The notes beneath the pieces are model-generated. The model ran no database searches. It saw only the letters and a list, made by a program, of their open reading frames with translations, and had not been told where the DNA came from. Shown piece by piece: positions 51,574-60,383 of a DNA stretch of 64,000 nucleotides. The stretch is from Terriglobus roseus (GTDB taxonomy: Bacteria; Acidobacteriota; Terriglobia; Terriglobales; Acidobacteriaceae): NCBI RefSeq assembly GCF_900105625.1, contig NZ_FNSD01000001.1, positions 62,001-126,000 on the forward strand, written 5' to 3'. A program made the translations under genes and the position numbers. Position 1 is the first letter of the stretch. Every line of letters begins with the position of its first letter.

Positions 51574-52590
51574 ATGAAAACAAAAGAAGTTCTCGCCGCC
51601 TGGCGAGGAATCCTTGTCGGCCGCGCTCCCTCGATCTCCATCGAAATCACCAAGGAATGCCCGTTGCGCTGTCCGGGCTGTTACGCATTCGACGCCGCCC
51701 ATCTCGGGGGCGGCACGACCCTTCGGGAGCTCTCCGACTTTAAGGGTGATGAACTCGTGCAAAAAATTCTGAAGCTTGTTGATCGACACAAGCCGCTTCA
51801 TGTGTCGCTGGTCGGCGGCGACCCACTGGTTCGTTACCGCGAAGTGGAACAGTTGCTGCCTGAGATGGAGCGACGCGGTGTCCACACCCAGATCGTCACG
51901 AGCGCTTTTCGGGTGATTCCAGCAGAGTGGCAGAAGTACGAGCGACTGAACGTCGTAATTTCAGTGGATGGCCTTCCCGCGGAGCATGACGTCAGACGTA
52001 AGCCTGCCACTTACGAGCGAATTTTGAAGAACATCCAGGGATCGAAAGTCACTATCCATTGCACGGTGACGGCGCAGATTGCCGACCGGCCCGGATATCT
52101 GGATGAATTCCTTGGCTTTTGGTCGACAGTTCCGGAAGTCAAGAAGGTCTGGTTCAGCCTGTTCACACCGCAACGTGGAGCGACTGATCCGGAGATTCTG
52201 TCTCCATCACAGCGAGCCGCCGTGATGGCTGATCTGTCCGTGTTACGACGGAAATACCCATTCCTGGATATGCCCGAAGCCGTGATCGCGGAGATCGAGC
52301 AGCCGCCGCAAAACCCTGATGAATGCATCTTCGCCAGGACCACAGCAACATTTTCTGCGGATCTTAAAACCGCCATCACACCCTGCCAGTTCGGTGGTGA
52401 TCCGGACTGCTCGCAGTGCGGGTGCATCGCATCCATGGGGCTGGCCGCTGTCGGCCATCATCGAGTGATCGGGGCGCTCACGGCGGGACATCTCTTCATG
52501 GGGTCGGCCAAGATCGGTGCGTTCTGGAATCGGTTGACCCGCAAGCCGGAACCCATTCCGGTGCCGGCCTCTCCCTTCCAGATTCTTTGA
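51574..52590 (+). CDS. radical SAM protein with C-terminal Cys cluster
   Basis: 338 aa. The SAM-binding [4Fe-4S] motif is CPLRCPGC (C-x3-C-x2-C) near residue 29, followed by SLVGGDPLVR (GGE-like) and VVISVDGLPAEHDVRR. Near the C-terminus CQFGGDPDCSQCGC supplies four more Cys, as in SPASM/twitch maturases with auxiliary clusters. The ATG at 51574 follows AGGA at a normal distance; the frame reaches back to 51313 without homology. The substrate is unknown; peptide maturation is possible, but no obvious precursor gene is adjacent. Confidence 0.85.
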   Translation: MKTKEVLAAWRGILVGRAPSISIEITKECPLRCPGCYAFDAAHLGGGTTLRELSDFKGDELVQKILKLVDRHKPLHVSLVGGDPLVRYREVEQLLPEMERRGVHTQIVTSAFRVIPAEWQKYERLNVVISVDGLPAEHDVRRKPATYERILKNIQGSKVTIHCTVTAQIADRPGYLDEFLGFWSTVPEVKKVWFSLFTPQRGATDPEILSPSQRAAVMADLSVLRRKYPFLDMPEAVIAEIEQPPQNPDECIFARTTATFSADLKTAITPCQFGGDPDCSQCGCIASMGLAAVGHHRVIGALTAGHLFMGSAKIGAFWNRLTRKPEPIPVPASPFQIL

Positions 52591-52598
52591 ACCGGGTA

Positions 52599-52637
52599 GA
52601 CAAGCTGTGCCGTTCCAATCTATCGGCACAGCTTGTC
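52599..52637. terminator. hairpin between convergent genes
   Basis: Perfect 14-bp stem GACAAGCTGTGCCG / CGGCACAGCTTGTC with an 11-nt loop, between the radical SAM and ThiS-like genes. No strong T-run. Confidence 0.65.
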
Positions 52638-52660
52638 ACACGGTGACGCCTGGGTTCCCC

Positions 52661-52933
52661 TTAGTTCGTCTGCATGATGCGCGACGTGCTCAGGAAGTAT
52701 CGAGTGTCGTTCGTGCCGCCCCCGACAAAATGGACAACCTCGAACCGATCTCCGGATTCGATCGGCGTTGCTCCCCAGGTGCTTCGAGGCACGATGTCGC
52801 CGTTGCGTTCCAATGCGACACGGTCTGCGCGGAAACCCAGAGCCGCTACCAGCGCGGTCACGTCCGGCTTCTCGCCAAGATCGGCAAAGGTGCGCTCGGC
52901 GCCATTCAGAATTACCGTTACTGCTCCAGCCAT
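52661..52933 (-). CDS. ThiS/MoaD-like sulfur carrier with tail beyond Gly-Gly
   Basis: 90 aa with a ubiquitin-like beta-grasp fold. VTVILNGAERTF, VTALVAALGF, VALERNGDIVPRSTW and DRFEVVHFVGGG follow ThiS closely. A ThiS must end in Gly-Gly to be adenylated and thiocarboxylated by ThiF. Here GGG (71-73) is followed by 17 residues ending MQTN before the stop. The tail would need proteolytic removal, as for the JAMM-processed carriers of other pathways, or is the remnant of a ThiS-ThiG fusion (thiG is not in the window). It is downstream of thiD, which supports a thiamine role. Confidence 0.8.
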   Translation of the reverse strand: MAGAVTVILNGAERTFADLGEKPDVTALVAALGFRADRVALERNGDIVPRSTWGATPIESGDRFEVVHFVGGGTNDTRYFLSTSRIMQTN

Positions 52934-52968
52934 GGGCCCAGTTTACCAAGGCTAAGACGGTCGTCTGA

Positions 52969-53292
52969 CTAGCTTCCTGTGACCGGAAGGTTCAACAGAT
53001 GCATGAGTGCCAATTGCGCCCGCTGGTGCCACGATTGAATCAATTCACACTCTGCAAAAACCTTCCGAGAGCAAGACATCAGCGTGCGGATCGCTGCTCC
53101 GTCCGACGGGTTCTCAATCTGTTCGTACAGGCGAGAGTCGGCAAGGTACTCGACCGCATGACCGAGGATCTCGAGTGCTCGGCCCTGCGTTGGTGTGGTC
53201 CGGCGGCGGATGACCGGAGCACGCGGTTGCCGAGACTTGGGAGTGAAGTCAGCATGAGAACCGAGGGTGGTTGCATGGGCAGCGATTGACAT
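52969..53292 (-). CDS. conserved acidobacterial protein of unknown function
   Basis: 107 aa, soluble. A basic Pro/Arg-rich start, then a helical core ALEILGHAVEYLADSRLYEQ and IRTLMSCSRKVFAECELIQSW, a pattern I associate with short hypothetical proteins of Acidobacteria (inference from memory). No catalytic motif. It sits between thiD and the ThiS-like gene with gaps of 31 and 35 bp, so it is probably cotranscribed with them. Confidence 0.65.
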   Translation of the reverse strand: MSIAAHATTLGSHADFTPKSRQPRAPVIRRRTTPTQGRALEILGHAVEYLADSRLYEQIENPSDGAAIRTLMSCSRKVFAECELIQSWHQRAQLALMHLLNLPVTGS

Positions 53293-53323
53293 ACTGCTCT
53301 CATCGGCCCCTTGCTGAGTGTCT

Positions 53324-54142
53324 TTAGAAGTTCGGCTGTCCCAAGATCGGCCACAGAAGATTCATGGGACCCCGCCCCGCTCCGCGTGGGGTGGCGGTCC
53401 GCATCGCCTGCGCGACATAAGCCTTTGCAGCCGCCGCCGCGTCCGGCCAATTCTGCCCGGCCAGCCGACCGCACAGCAGTGCGCTTGAGAACGCACAGCC
53501 GGTGCCGTGGGTCGCACTGGTCTCAATGCGGTCGCCCGGCAATGTAGTCCAGATACCGCCTGCCAGTAGAAGATCGTCGGGCTTTGGGCGATGGCCTCCG
53601 GTCGCGACGATGACGAGGTTGGGATGCTTTCGAGCGAGTGATTCGGCCGCGTCGTGGATGCCTTCTTCTGTCTCACAAGGAAGCCCGGAAAGAACAGCAA
53701 GCTCCTCCGTGTTTGGAGTCATGGCATCGATCAGTGGTAGTAACTCTTCGACAAGAGCGCGGATCCCCTCATCTTCCAGCAACGCTCTCCCCGAGCTGGA
53801 ACGTAGCACCGGATCAAGGACGACCAGGGGCCGCCACGGGAGAGATTCTAAAAACTCGACGACGCAGCGCACCTGTTGTAATCCGCCCAGCATTCCGATC
53901 TTGATTCCTGCAGGCGGCAGATCGGCCCACAGCTCCGTCAGTGTCTGCGAAAGAAGCTCAGGCATAACAAGCTCCACGCGCCGCACACCGACTGTCGACT
54001 GTACCGTGAGCGCCGTGATGGCTGCCGTGCCGAAGACTCTGTGCGCGGCGAAGACCGCCAGGTCAGCCGTGATGCCTGCGCCCGAGGACGGGTCGAAGCC
54101 TGCAAGCGTCAGGGCGGTAGGTGTCGTTTGGTCCATCGTCAT
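53324..54142 (-). CDS. thiD: hydroxymethylpyrimidine/phosphomethylpyrimidine kinase ThiD
   Basis: 272-aa ribokinase-fold enzyme that phosphorylates HMP and HMP-P to HMP-PP for thiamine synthesis. LTLAGFDPSSGAGITADLAVF at the start, ALTVQSTVGV, IKIGMLGG, VVLDPVLRSSSG, the DAMTPNTEELAVLSG strand and the anion-hole ATHGTGCAFSSAL with catalytic Cys/Asp-equivalent region are all present. Two ATGs (54142, 54136) are close together. Divergent from pyrF, with 42 bp between, so promoters overlap. Confidence 0.93.
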   Translation of the reverse strand: MTMDQTTPTALTLAGFDPSSGAGITADLAVFAAHRVFGTAAITALTVQSTVGVRRVELVMPELLSQTLTELWADLPPAGIKIGMLGGLQQVRCVVEFLESLPWRPLVVLDPVLRSSSGRALLEDEGIRALVEELLPLIDAMTPNTEELAVLSGLPCETEEGIHDAAESLARKHPNLVIVATGGHRPKPDDLLLAGGIWTTLPGDRIETSATHGTGCAFSSALLCGRLAGQNWPDAAAAAKAYVAQAMRTATPRGAGRGPMNLLWPILGQPNF

Positions 54143-54184
54143 CCGGTACTCAGCATAGCCTGACGCCGCATCTACACTGGAGAC

Positions 54185-54895
54185 ATGGACCCCCTTGACC
54201 GACTGATTGTCGCCCTTGACTACTCCTCACGCGCGGAGGCAATGGCCTTCGTCGACCAACTGGACGGCACAGTACGCTGGCTAAAGGTCGGTCTGGAGCT
54301 CTACCTTGCCGAGGGACGACCGATGGTGGAGGCACTGCGCGCGCGTGGCTTCGAGGTCTTTCTGGATCTAAAACTGCACGACATCCCCAACACAGTTGCT
54401 GGCGCTGTGCGCTCTGCCGAAGCGTGTGGCGCAGCACTCCTCACGCTGCATGCTGCCGGTGGTCCTGCCATGCTGTCCGCCGCGGCAGAAGCTGCCGCCA
54501 AGCTGGCACAGCCGCCCAGGCTTCTCGCAGTGACGGTCCTGACCAGCATGGATGCGGCACAGCTGAAAGCCATCGGTGTTGAGGTCACGGCGCGTGAGCA
54601 AGTGGTGCGGCTCGGCGAGATGGCGGTCGCGGCAGGTGTCAACGGCCTCGTTTGCTCATCAGAGGAGATCATTCCGCTGAGGTCGAGTGCCGCGCAGGAC
54701 GCAAAGCTCGTGGTCCCGGGGATTCGCCCGGCGGGTGCCGCGAAGGACGACCAGAGCCGCATTGCGACGGCGGGGGATGCCATACGCTACGGAGCAGACA
54801 TGCTGGTGGTGGGTCGGCCGATCACACGCGCCGCTGATCCCGCCGCAGCCGCGGCTGCCTTGTTCGCTGAGATCAACTCGGCCCAAAGAGACTAG
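54185..54895 (+). CDS. pyrF: orotidine-5'-phosphate decarboxylase PyrF
   Basis: 236-aa TIM-barrel enzyme making UMP from OMP, the last step of pyrimidine synthesis. LIVALDYSS, WLKVGLELYL, the catalytic loop VFLDLKLHDIPNTV (Asp-Lys-Asp), TLHAAGG, LAVTVLTSM, and the phosphate-binding VVPGIRP and YGADMLVVGRPIT are in order. Single gene, followed by a strong terminator. Confidence 0.95.
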   Translation: MDPLDRLIVALDYSSRAEAMAFVDQLDGTVRWLKVGLELYLAEGRPMVEALRARGFEVFLDLKLHDIPNTVAGAVRSAEACGAALLTLHAAGGPAMLSAAAEAAAKLAQPPRLLAVTVLTSMDAAQLKAIGVEVTAREQVVRLGEMAVAAGVNGLVCSSEEIIPLRSSAAQDAKLVVPGIRPAGAAKDDQSRIATAGDAIRYGADMLVVGRPITRAADPAAAAAALFAEINSAQRD

Positions 54896-54920
54896 GCAGC
54901 GCAGATCAAGCCCGGCACAG

Positions 54921-54960
54921 AAAAGAAAGACCCGGCGCCGAGGCGCCGGGTCTTTCTTTT
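54921..54960. terminator. bidirectional terminator after pyrF
   Basis: Inverted repeat over the whole 40 bases: CCCGGCGC/GCGCCGGG core with AAAAGAAAGA and TCTTTCTTTT arms. The A- and T-runs let it work in both directions, for pyrF and for the zinc-ribbon gene. Confidence 0.92.
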
Positions 54961-54989
54961 AGATCCTGTTCAGTTGATGTCGCGTGGGA

Positions 54990-55169
54990 CTACAGACGCT
55001 CAAAGAAATCGCATGCTGAGCACGAAATGTAGATGCCACCGGGGGTTCCGCGTTCACGGTCCTTTACGCGCTTTACGATACGCGTCGGCTTGCTGCACTT
55101 CGGGCAGTCGGTGCTCTTTGTGGTGTCCATCGCCTTTTTGCGATCACCGGTTTTGGCAATCTTCGCCAT
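54990..55169 (-). CDS. 59-aa zinc-ribbon protein
   Basis: Very small protein starting MAKIAKTGDRKKAMDTTK. Two CxxC pairs, CPKC (22-25) and CSAC (50-53), are spaced by a basic strand (PTRIVKRVKDRERG), the form of a zinc ribbon, so it may bind nucleic acid or act with ribosome/RNA polymerase. AGAGGA lies about 7 nt before the ATG, and the pyrF-side terminator follows the stop by 30 nt, which together support a real gene. It is too short for most automated cut-offs. Confidence 0.75.
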   Translation of the reverse strand: MAKIAKTGDRKKAMDTTKSTDCPKCSKPTRIVKRVKDRERGTPGGIYISCSACDFFERL

Positions 55170-55306
55170 GGGGTGTTCCTCTCTGCGGCGCCTTCCGTGC
55201 GCCTGATGGGATCTTGATTCGCGGGTATTCCGGCGACGCAGGATGCGCAGCCAGGTTGCGAGCAGCCACAGGGAGACCGTGGGCTCTGTCGCTCAACAGA
55301 ATCAGT

Positions 55307-56443
55307 TTACATCAGGTGAGGCATCGCGTTGGAAGCGAGGCTTTTCTTCACCGCAGGATCAGGAGTGGGCGCCGGGGATGCCTTCCCTTTCTCGGCGTCA
55401 GGGCGTTCGCCTGGAGCACGAAGCGACGGCGCTTTCGGCTGGGCTGCTTCCGAGTCGGCAGTTCCCTTCGCGGCAAGAGGCGCGTCGCCCAGGGATATCT
55501 CGTGCGTGAGCGCTGGATCCCGGTAGCCGGCCATCTGGTCTTTATCGTTGATTTCAATTGCCTTACCCAGCGCGGCTGTCTTCATCAGGACTACTCGATC
55601 CCCGCGGAAGCGGACAAAACGGATGGTCTGCGGCGTGTGACCGTAGATCCATTCCTCAAAGACCTCTCCATCGGTACTGTCTGCCGCACGCTCCCGCAGT
55701 TTGCTCTCCGGTTGGCCGAGGGACGCCAGGACCATGCGGCGATTCATGCCCACGTATACCTCGTGTTCTTCAATCGCCTTCTTGATCGGCTCTGGCAGCG
55801 TGTCCGCAAAGGCCTGCTCGGAGCTTTTAAGACCGAAATCGAGCAGCGGCTCCAGTAGCGACTTCAACTCGGCGGCAGAAAGACGTGGCGTTGCCCCCTC
55901 AAAGAGGAGCGTGATGCGCGTCCCGGTAGGCCGCTCGCCTACCTGTCCATCGCCCGCCAAAGGCATGTTGTTAATCGAAATATGGCGGAGAAACCGATGC
56001 GGAAGGTAAGGACCGCCGTTCACATCGATATTGATCCGATCCGCCAGAACGGCGATATCTGTGACCATGATGCGGTCGCCCGCGCCGGCACACATGCCGT
56101 CTTTGTACATGCGTGCCTGCAGGGTCTTGCTATCGACAGTCAGTTTGCCATTCGCGTGGAGGACGAGTCCGGGCGCTCCAAGCGGTAGCGCGCGATGTGC
56201 GAACCCCTGCTCCATCAGCAGCATGCGGACCAGTTCGCGTCGGCCGGAGATGTCCATCGGCTCTTGCGTAAACTCCACGCGGGTCGGCTTGAAGTCGAGC
56301 AGTGGATCGCCGATCGCGGTGTCAGCCCCGACAACGAAGACATCGCGCTGGACCTGCGGACCCACGACAGCCTGGGAGAATGCAGACGAAGTAAGGGCTG
56401 CGACTGAAAGGAGGAGAAGCGCGGAGGTGGTTGCTGCACGCAT
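55307..56443 (-). CDS. secreted protein of unknown function
   Basis: About 378 aa with a signal peptide (TTSALLLLSVAALTSSAFSQ). A central region (about 165-300) shows HISINNMPLAGDGQVGERPTGTRITLLF, then VYVGMNRRMVLASLGQPESKLRER, which is like a BamE/SmpA-type element (G-M-x-x-x-x-V-x-x-x-L-G-x-P), and EEWIYGHTPQTIRFVRFRGDRV. The C-terminal 80 residues are low-complexity Ala/Pro/Lys. The ATG at 56443 puts the signal peptide at the start; the frame continues to 56494. I do not recognise the family. Confidence 0.7.
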   Translation of the reverse strand: MRAATTSALLLLSVAALTSSAFSQAVVGPQVQRDVFVVGADTAIGDPLLDFKPTRVEFTQEPMDISGRRELVRMLLMEQGFAHRALPLGAPGLVLHANGKLTVDSKTLQARMYKDGMCAGAGDRIMVTDIAVLADRINIDVNGGPYLPHRFLRHISINNMPLAGDGQVGERPTGTRITLLFEGATPRLSAAELKSLLEPLLDFGLKSSEQAFADTLPEPIKKAIEEHEVYVGMNRRMVLASLGQPESKLRERAADSTDGEVFEEWIYGHTPQTIRFVRFRGDRVVLMKTAALGKAIEINDKDQMAGYRDPALTHEISLGDAPLAAKGTADSEAAQPKAPSLRAPGERPDAEKGKASPAPTPDPAVKKSLASNAMPHLM

Positions 56444-56533
56444 GGGAGGGGACCCGATGCACGCAATGTAGACCCAACCGGGGTTGTAATGCAAGTGCGG
56501 AGATGGACTTTGTTCGAGGAACCACCAAGCCTG

Positions 56534-57544
56534 TTACAAAATTGGGTCCGGCGGGGCAGAGGTGGACGGAGGTGCCGGCGCGATCCCGCCAATCTGAACC
56601 AACGGCGCGGCTGCGGCATGCTTCTTCTCTTCCCGAATATGCTCTTCAGGCGGTGCGACGACGACTGGTGCACCGGCACCCTCGATAGGTTGCCATGTGT
56701 AGTGCCACGCGTAGTCCTTCGTGATGCGGTAGAGCGCGATCAACGCTGCGATCAAGATCAGCACGCCGAACACGGAAGCCTCCGGACCAAACGGGCCGCC
56801 GGTCAACCAGGCCGGTCCGCCTGTGTCGCTTTGGACGATGCCGTAAGTGACAGGCGTGTACGGAGAGTTAGCGCCGAAGAGCAGTTGCAGGCTAAGCGTC
56901 CAGCCCATCTGGATGCCCAACGGCAGCCAGATGGCGCGCGTGCGCAAGTAACCTGCGACGAACAACGACGCAGCCAGAGCCATGAAGATCAGGCCTCTCC
57001 CCTGTCCTCCCTGCCCGGACACCGCCAGACAAACCACAACGAAAAGGATCGCCGACATCGCCCATGCCGGACCGGTAGCCCGCACCAGCAGACGGACCGG
57101 AAGGCCAGCCAATACCAGTTGCACGACGAGCGCAAATGCGGTCAGAACGAGCGCGCTGATCAAAAAATGTGTAAGCGCAATGCCGGCAAAGCCAAAGGTG
57201 AAGTCCAGGTTTCCTGTGAGCATGGCCGGCAACACCAAAGCAATCGCGATGGCCCATCCGAGAGCCGCACCGCGACCAAACTCAGTTGCGATCCCGGGCC
57301 TGCGTACAAAGCCGATGCTGCTAAGCGGCCGAAGATCCTGAATATAGGTACGTGCGATGGCGTAGAATCCGCCAGCCAGCAGCGCTGCTGCGACCCCCTC
57401 GCGGACCAGGTCTTCCCAGAGCGCAGGCACGAGCTTTGTTGTCTCACCGGCGACCGCCAGCGTCAGCACGATCCACGCAGCCGAGAGCAAAAACAGCGAT
57501 GCCGTGCGATTCGTGCGAGGTCTTGTGGGTGGAGTACCGTTCAT
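56534..57544 (-). CDS. CPBP-like membrane protein lacking catalytic motifs
   Basis: 336 aa with about eight membrane helices. The order resembles the CPBP (Abi/Rce1) intramembrane protease family: LTAFALVVQLVLAGLPVRLLVRATGPAWAM lies where EExxxRG should be, and LRTRAIWLPLGIQMGWTLSLQLLFG where the H-x-x-x-N/W motif should be. The Glu pair and His are replaced (VQ and Q), so protease activity is unlikely. The C-terminal 50 residues are a soluble Pro/Ala-rich tail. Upstream of the gene at 55307 by 91 bp. Confidence 0.7.
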   Translation of the reverse strand: MNGTPPTRPRTNRTASLFLLSAAWIVLTLAVAGETTKLVPALWEDLVREGVAAALLAGGFYAIARTYIQDLRPLSSIGFVRRPGIATEFGRGAALGWAIAIALVLPAMLTGNLDFTFGFAGIALTHFLISALVLTAFALVVQLVLAGLPVRLLVRATGPAWAMSAILFVVVCLAVSGQGGQGRGLIFMALAASLFVAGYLRTRAIWLPLGIQMGWTLSLQLLFGANSPYTPVTYGIVQSDTGGPAWLTGGPFGPEASVFGVLILIAALIALYRITKDYAWHYTWQPIEGAGAPVVVAPPEEHIREEKKHAAAAPLVQIGGIAPAPPSTSAPPDPIL

Positions 57545-57580
57545 CCGCTTGTGCGCCTTCCCTGTTTGACGAAGGCCGAG

Positions 57581-58432
57581 CTATACCGTGGACTTGGCCG
57601 TGGTGTAGAACTGCGCGATGTTCCGGAACTTCTGGTAGCGGCTCTCCAGCAGCTCTTCGATGGACTTGGACTTCAACTCTCCGAAGTGGTGCTGAAGACA
57701 TCCCCGAACATGCTGCAGGGCGCGGTCGGGATCGGCCTGCGCTCCACCCGGCGGCTCAGCAATGACATCATCCACGCAGCCCATGCGAGAGACGTCCGGG
57801 GCCGTGTACTTCAGTGCATCCGCTGCGGCCTGACGCTTTGCCGCGTCCTTCCACATGATGGACGCACAGCCCTCGGGTGAGATGACCGAGTAGATGGAAT
57901 TCTCCATCATCAGGACACGGTCCGCTACGGCTAGAGCAAGCGCTCCACCACTGCCGCCCTCGCCCGTAATGGTCGTGATGGTGGGTACGCGAAGTCGGGA
58001 CATTTCGATCAGGTTCCGTGCAATCGCCTCGCCCTGACCGCGTTCTTCCGCACCCAGGCCGGGGTAGGCACCGGCTAGATCCAGAAAGGAGAAGACGGGG
58101 CGGCCAAACTTTTCGGCAATCTTCATCGCCCGCAACGCTTTGCGGTAGCCTTCCGGCTCAGGCGAGCCGAAGCGAAACTGCATGCGCTCCTTGGTGGTGC
58201 GGCCCTTGCGGTTGCACAGAACAAGGACTTCGTCTTCGCCAAAGCGAGCCATTGCGGCGTACATCGCTGCGTCGTTGCCGAAGCTGCGATCGCCGTGGAT
58301 CTCACTCTGGTCCGTGAAAAGCGCGTCGATGAAGTTCATGGGGTGAAGGCGCTGCGGGTCACGCGCAACCTCTGTCTTTCGCCACGCCTCGGATACGGGC
58401 GGGGCTACGGGCTTTGCTTCTATCTCTGCCAT
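57581..58432 (-). CDS. accA: acetyl-CoA carboxylase carboxyltransferase subunit alpha
   Basis: About 283-aa alpha subunit of the acetyl-CoA carboxylase transferase, making malonyl-CoA for fatty acid synthesis with AccD. HPMNFIDALFTDQSEIHGDRSFGND, GRTTKERMQFRFGSPEPEGYRKALR, DLAGAYPGLGAEERGQGEAIARNL, TTITGEGGSGGALALAVADRVLM and YSVISPEGCASIMWKD are classic AccA; each is cited only by its key part. It is about 30 residues shorter than E. coli AccA at the N-terminus. The ATG at 58432 is preferred over a TTG at 58441. AccD is not in the window. Confidence 0.94.
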   Translation of the reverse strand: MAEIEAKPVAPPVSEAWRKTEVARDPQRLHPMNFIDALFTDQSEIHGDRSFGNDAAMYAAMARFGEDEVLVLCNRKGRTTKERMQFRFGSPEPEGYRKALRAMKIAEKFGRPVFSFLDLAGAYPGLGAEERGQGEAIARNLIEMSRLRVPTITTITGEGGSGGALALAVADRVLMMENSIYSVISPEGCASIMWKDAAKRQAAADALKYTAPDVSRMGCVDDVIAEPPGGAQADPDRALQHVRGCLQHHFGELKSKSIEELLESRYQKFRNIAQFYTTAKSTV

Positions 58433-58474
58433 GCGTTTCAATCCGCGCTGCAGGGCTCACAGCGACTTCGCCGA

Positions 58475-58891
58475 TTATACGTTCTTACGACCCATCATCC
58501 CGTCGATAGCGAACGCATTCGATTCCACAAGCCACAGCATGACGAAGAAGACCAGGCTGTACTGCAACTGCGTCCCTGCGCCAGCCCAGTTTTGCGTAGA
58601 CGTGGTGCCAAAGGTCAGCGCGATCATGAAGAGGGATCCGCCGATCAGCGCCAGGCGTGTGAAGAGGCCCAGGATGAGCAGCGTTCCCAGCGTGAGCTCG
58701 ATGAAGGGCGTCGCATACAGGAAGGCCAGCGAGAGCGTGTGTGGGAGCGGCCCTTTGTCCATGCCTGCTGCGGCACCGTTGGCAAAGGCACCTACACCGC
58801 TCAAGATGCGGAAGAAGCCGTGACCGAAGATATTGACGCCCAATGCTAGTCGCATCAGCGCGTATGCAATTGCCTTATGATCGCGAAGCAT
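58475..58891 (-). CDS. DoxX-family membrane protein
   Basis: 138 aa with four membrane helices. ALMRLALGVNIFGHGFFRI, YATPFIELTLGTLLILGLFTRLALIGG and the Gly-rich loops fit DoxX/MauE-type proteins, which support quinone-linked or thiol redox steps. GGAGG lies 5 nt before the ATG. Likely separate from accA (42-bp gap); specific role unknown. Confidence 0.85.
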   Translation of the reverse strand: MLRDHKAIAYALMRLALGVNIFGHGFFRILSGVGAFANGAAAGMDKGPLPHTLSLAFLYATPFIELTLGTLLILGLFTRLALIGGSLFMIALTFGTTSTQNWAGAGTQLQYSLVFFVMLWLVESNAFAIDGMMGRKNV

Positions 58892-58951
58892 GTTGCCTCC
58901 GTGAAGTGACCCATTCCGGATAGATCCGTACGTTCGTCCGAGCTTACCTCG

Positions 58952-60290
58952 TCAGAAGATGATCCGCATCCTAACGCCGAGTAAGGCGGTCGTGTAGGCC
59001 TTCGCGCTGTTTGTGGGGTGGATGGAAACCTGGAGATCGGGGCCGAGTTCGAGACTTTGCGTCATACGGACGCGGTAAAAGCTCTCGAAAAGACTCTCGT
59101 GATGACGGGCCGTGTGACTGGGGTCCGTCAGGGTGAAAGAGGCACCGAACATGTCTCCCCTTCTGCCGAATGGGTGGATGTTTACGATGCCAGCATCGAA
59201 GACACGTTTAATGTTAGAACCGCTGTCGGTCCCGATCCCAATTCGGCCGAAGGGTTGCCCAGCCGTTCTTGAACTCGTAGTCCGAGCCGAAGCCGACACC
59301 CGCGCCGCTACCCTGCGTCGCAGTGTCATCCCGCCACACCAGGAAGCGATACAGGTGCTCCTGCTGCGTAGGCGATCCGCTCTTCCACCCGAATTCGACC
59401 GCATTCATGTATTTCTTGTCTACGAGCGTCTTCAGGTTCTTCTGCTGAGCTCCTTCCGTGTCGACAGTGACGGCATGAATGTAGATGTGCTTCGTAGCTT
59501 GGTACTCCAAAGCAGCCCCACCTGCGTAGGTTCCGTCCGACGGAATGGTCAGGTTGCCGTCGTTCTCTGCATTCAGAAATTGAGTGCGCTCGTCGTCGTT
59601 GTAAAGGCTCAGACTGATGAATTCGTTCGGGTGGATCTTCCCGACGTAGAAGGCAAACTTCTTTTTGTAAAAATCCTGGCGATAGTACAGAACGTTCAGA
59701 GTGATCGGCTCCTGAGGGCCGCCTCCCGGCAGGCAATTGAGGACGAGGCCCGATCCGAGCGAGTCGCTCAGATTGAATTGCTGACTCACACCGATGTTCG
59801 TGCCAGAACGAACCAGCATGCTGAACGAGCCCGCGTTTCCGCCGTGATCGTACGCTTTCCAGCCGCCTACCAAATCGAAACGTCCGGTCGCCCAGTTGTG
59901 GCGCACGTGATCAGGCGTCGTCGTCGCGTATTGATTCACGACGGTGTAGGTCGCGGCGAAGCTGAGACCCTCAGACTTCCGAAGGCGGTTCATCGCGGTG
60001 TCCACTGGTTTGAGGATGGGATGAAAGAGATCGTTATGAAAGAGGGGATCAGCCGGCACCTTGGCCAGCACCGCTACGTCCTGATCGAGCGCCTGGCCTG
60101 GATAGATCCTCGGCGCCTCTGTTTTGTCTTCTGCCTGAGACTGGACTTGAACATGCGCCGAAGCGTGCGGAGCGCCGGACCCAATCTGGGCTGACAAACT
60201 GGCAGTGAAGAACGAGCAGAGGAGAGCGAAGCAAAGCTCTCGGAGCCCTGCCCGCAGGTGCGGCAGACTGGTTTCTGGGGAATTCGTCAT
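58952..60290 (-). pseudogene. OprB-type carbohydrate porin broken by one frameshift
   Basis: The frame from 60290 (signal peptide LCFALLCSFFTASLSAQ) codes for an OprB carbohydrate-selective porin to ATLRPNWDRDRQRF and stops at 59214. The missing barrel end (TDSGSNIKRVFDAGIV ... LLGVRMRIIF) continues in a different frame to 58952. Removing one base from the GGG at 59252-59254 joins FKNGWAT to FGRIGIGTD and gives about 445 aa, the normal length, ending in the outer-membrane-protein signature Phe. So it is a very recent frameshift or a sequencing error. No slippery run longer than three bases is present. Substrate would be sugars. Confidence 0.85.
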
Positions 60291-60383
60291 TCTTCTCGTT
60301 CGTGATCAGCCGAGAAATTCTCCCCGCGACAAAGAGTTGATTCGCCGCGGGGGCTCAGGGATTCACGCTCGACCAAGAGCGAA

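Noticed and set aside
56489-57880. 463-codon plus-strand frame
   Set aside because: Opposite the CPBP-like and accA genes; rich in Arg, Gln and His with no family features.
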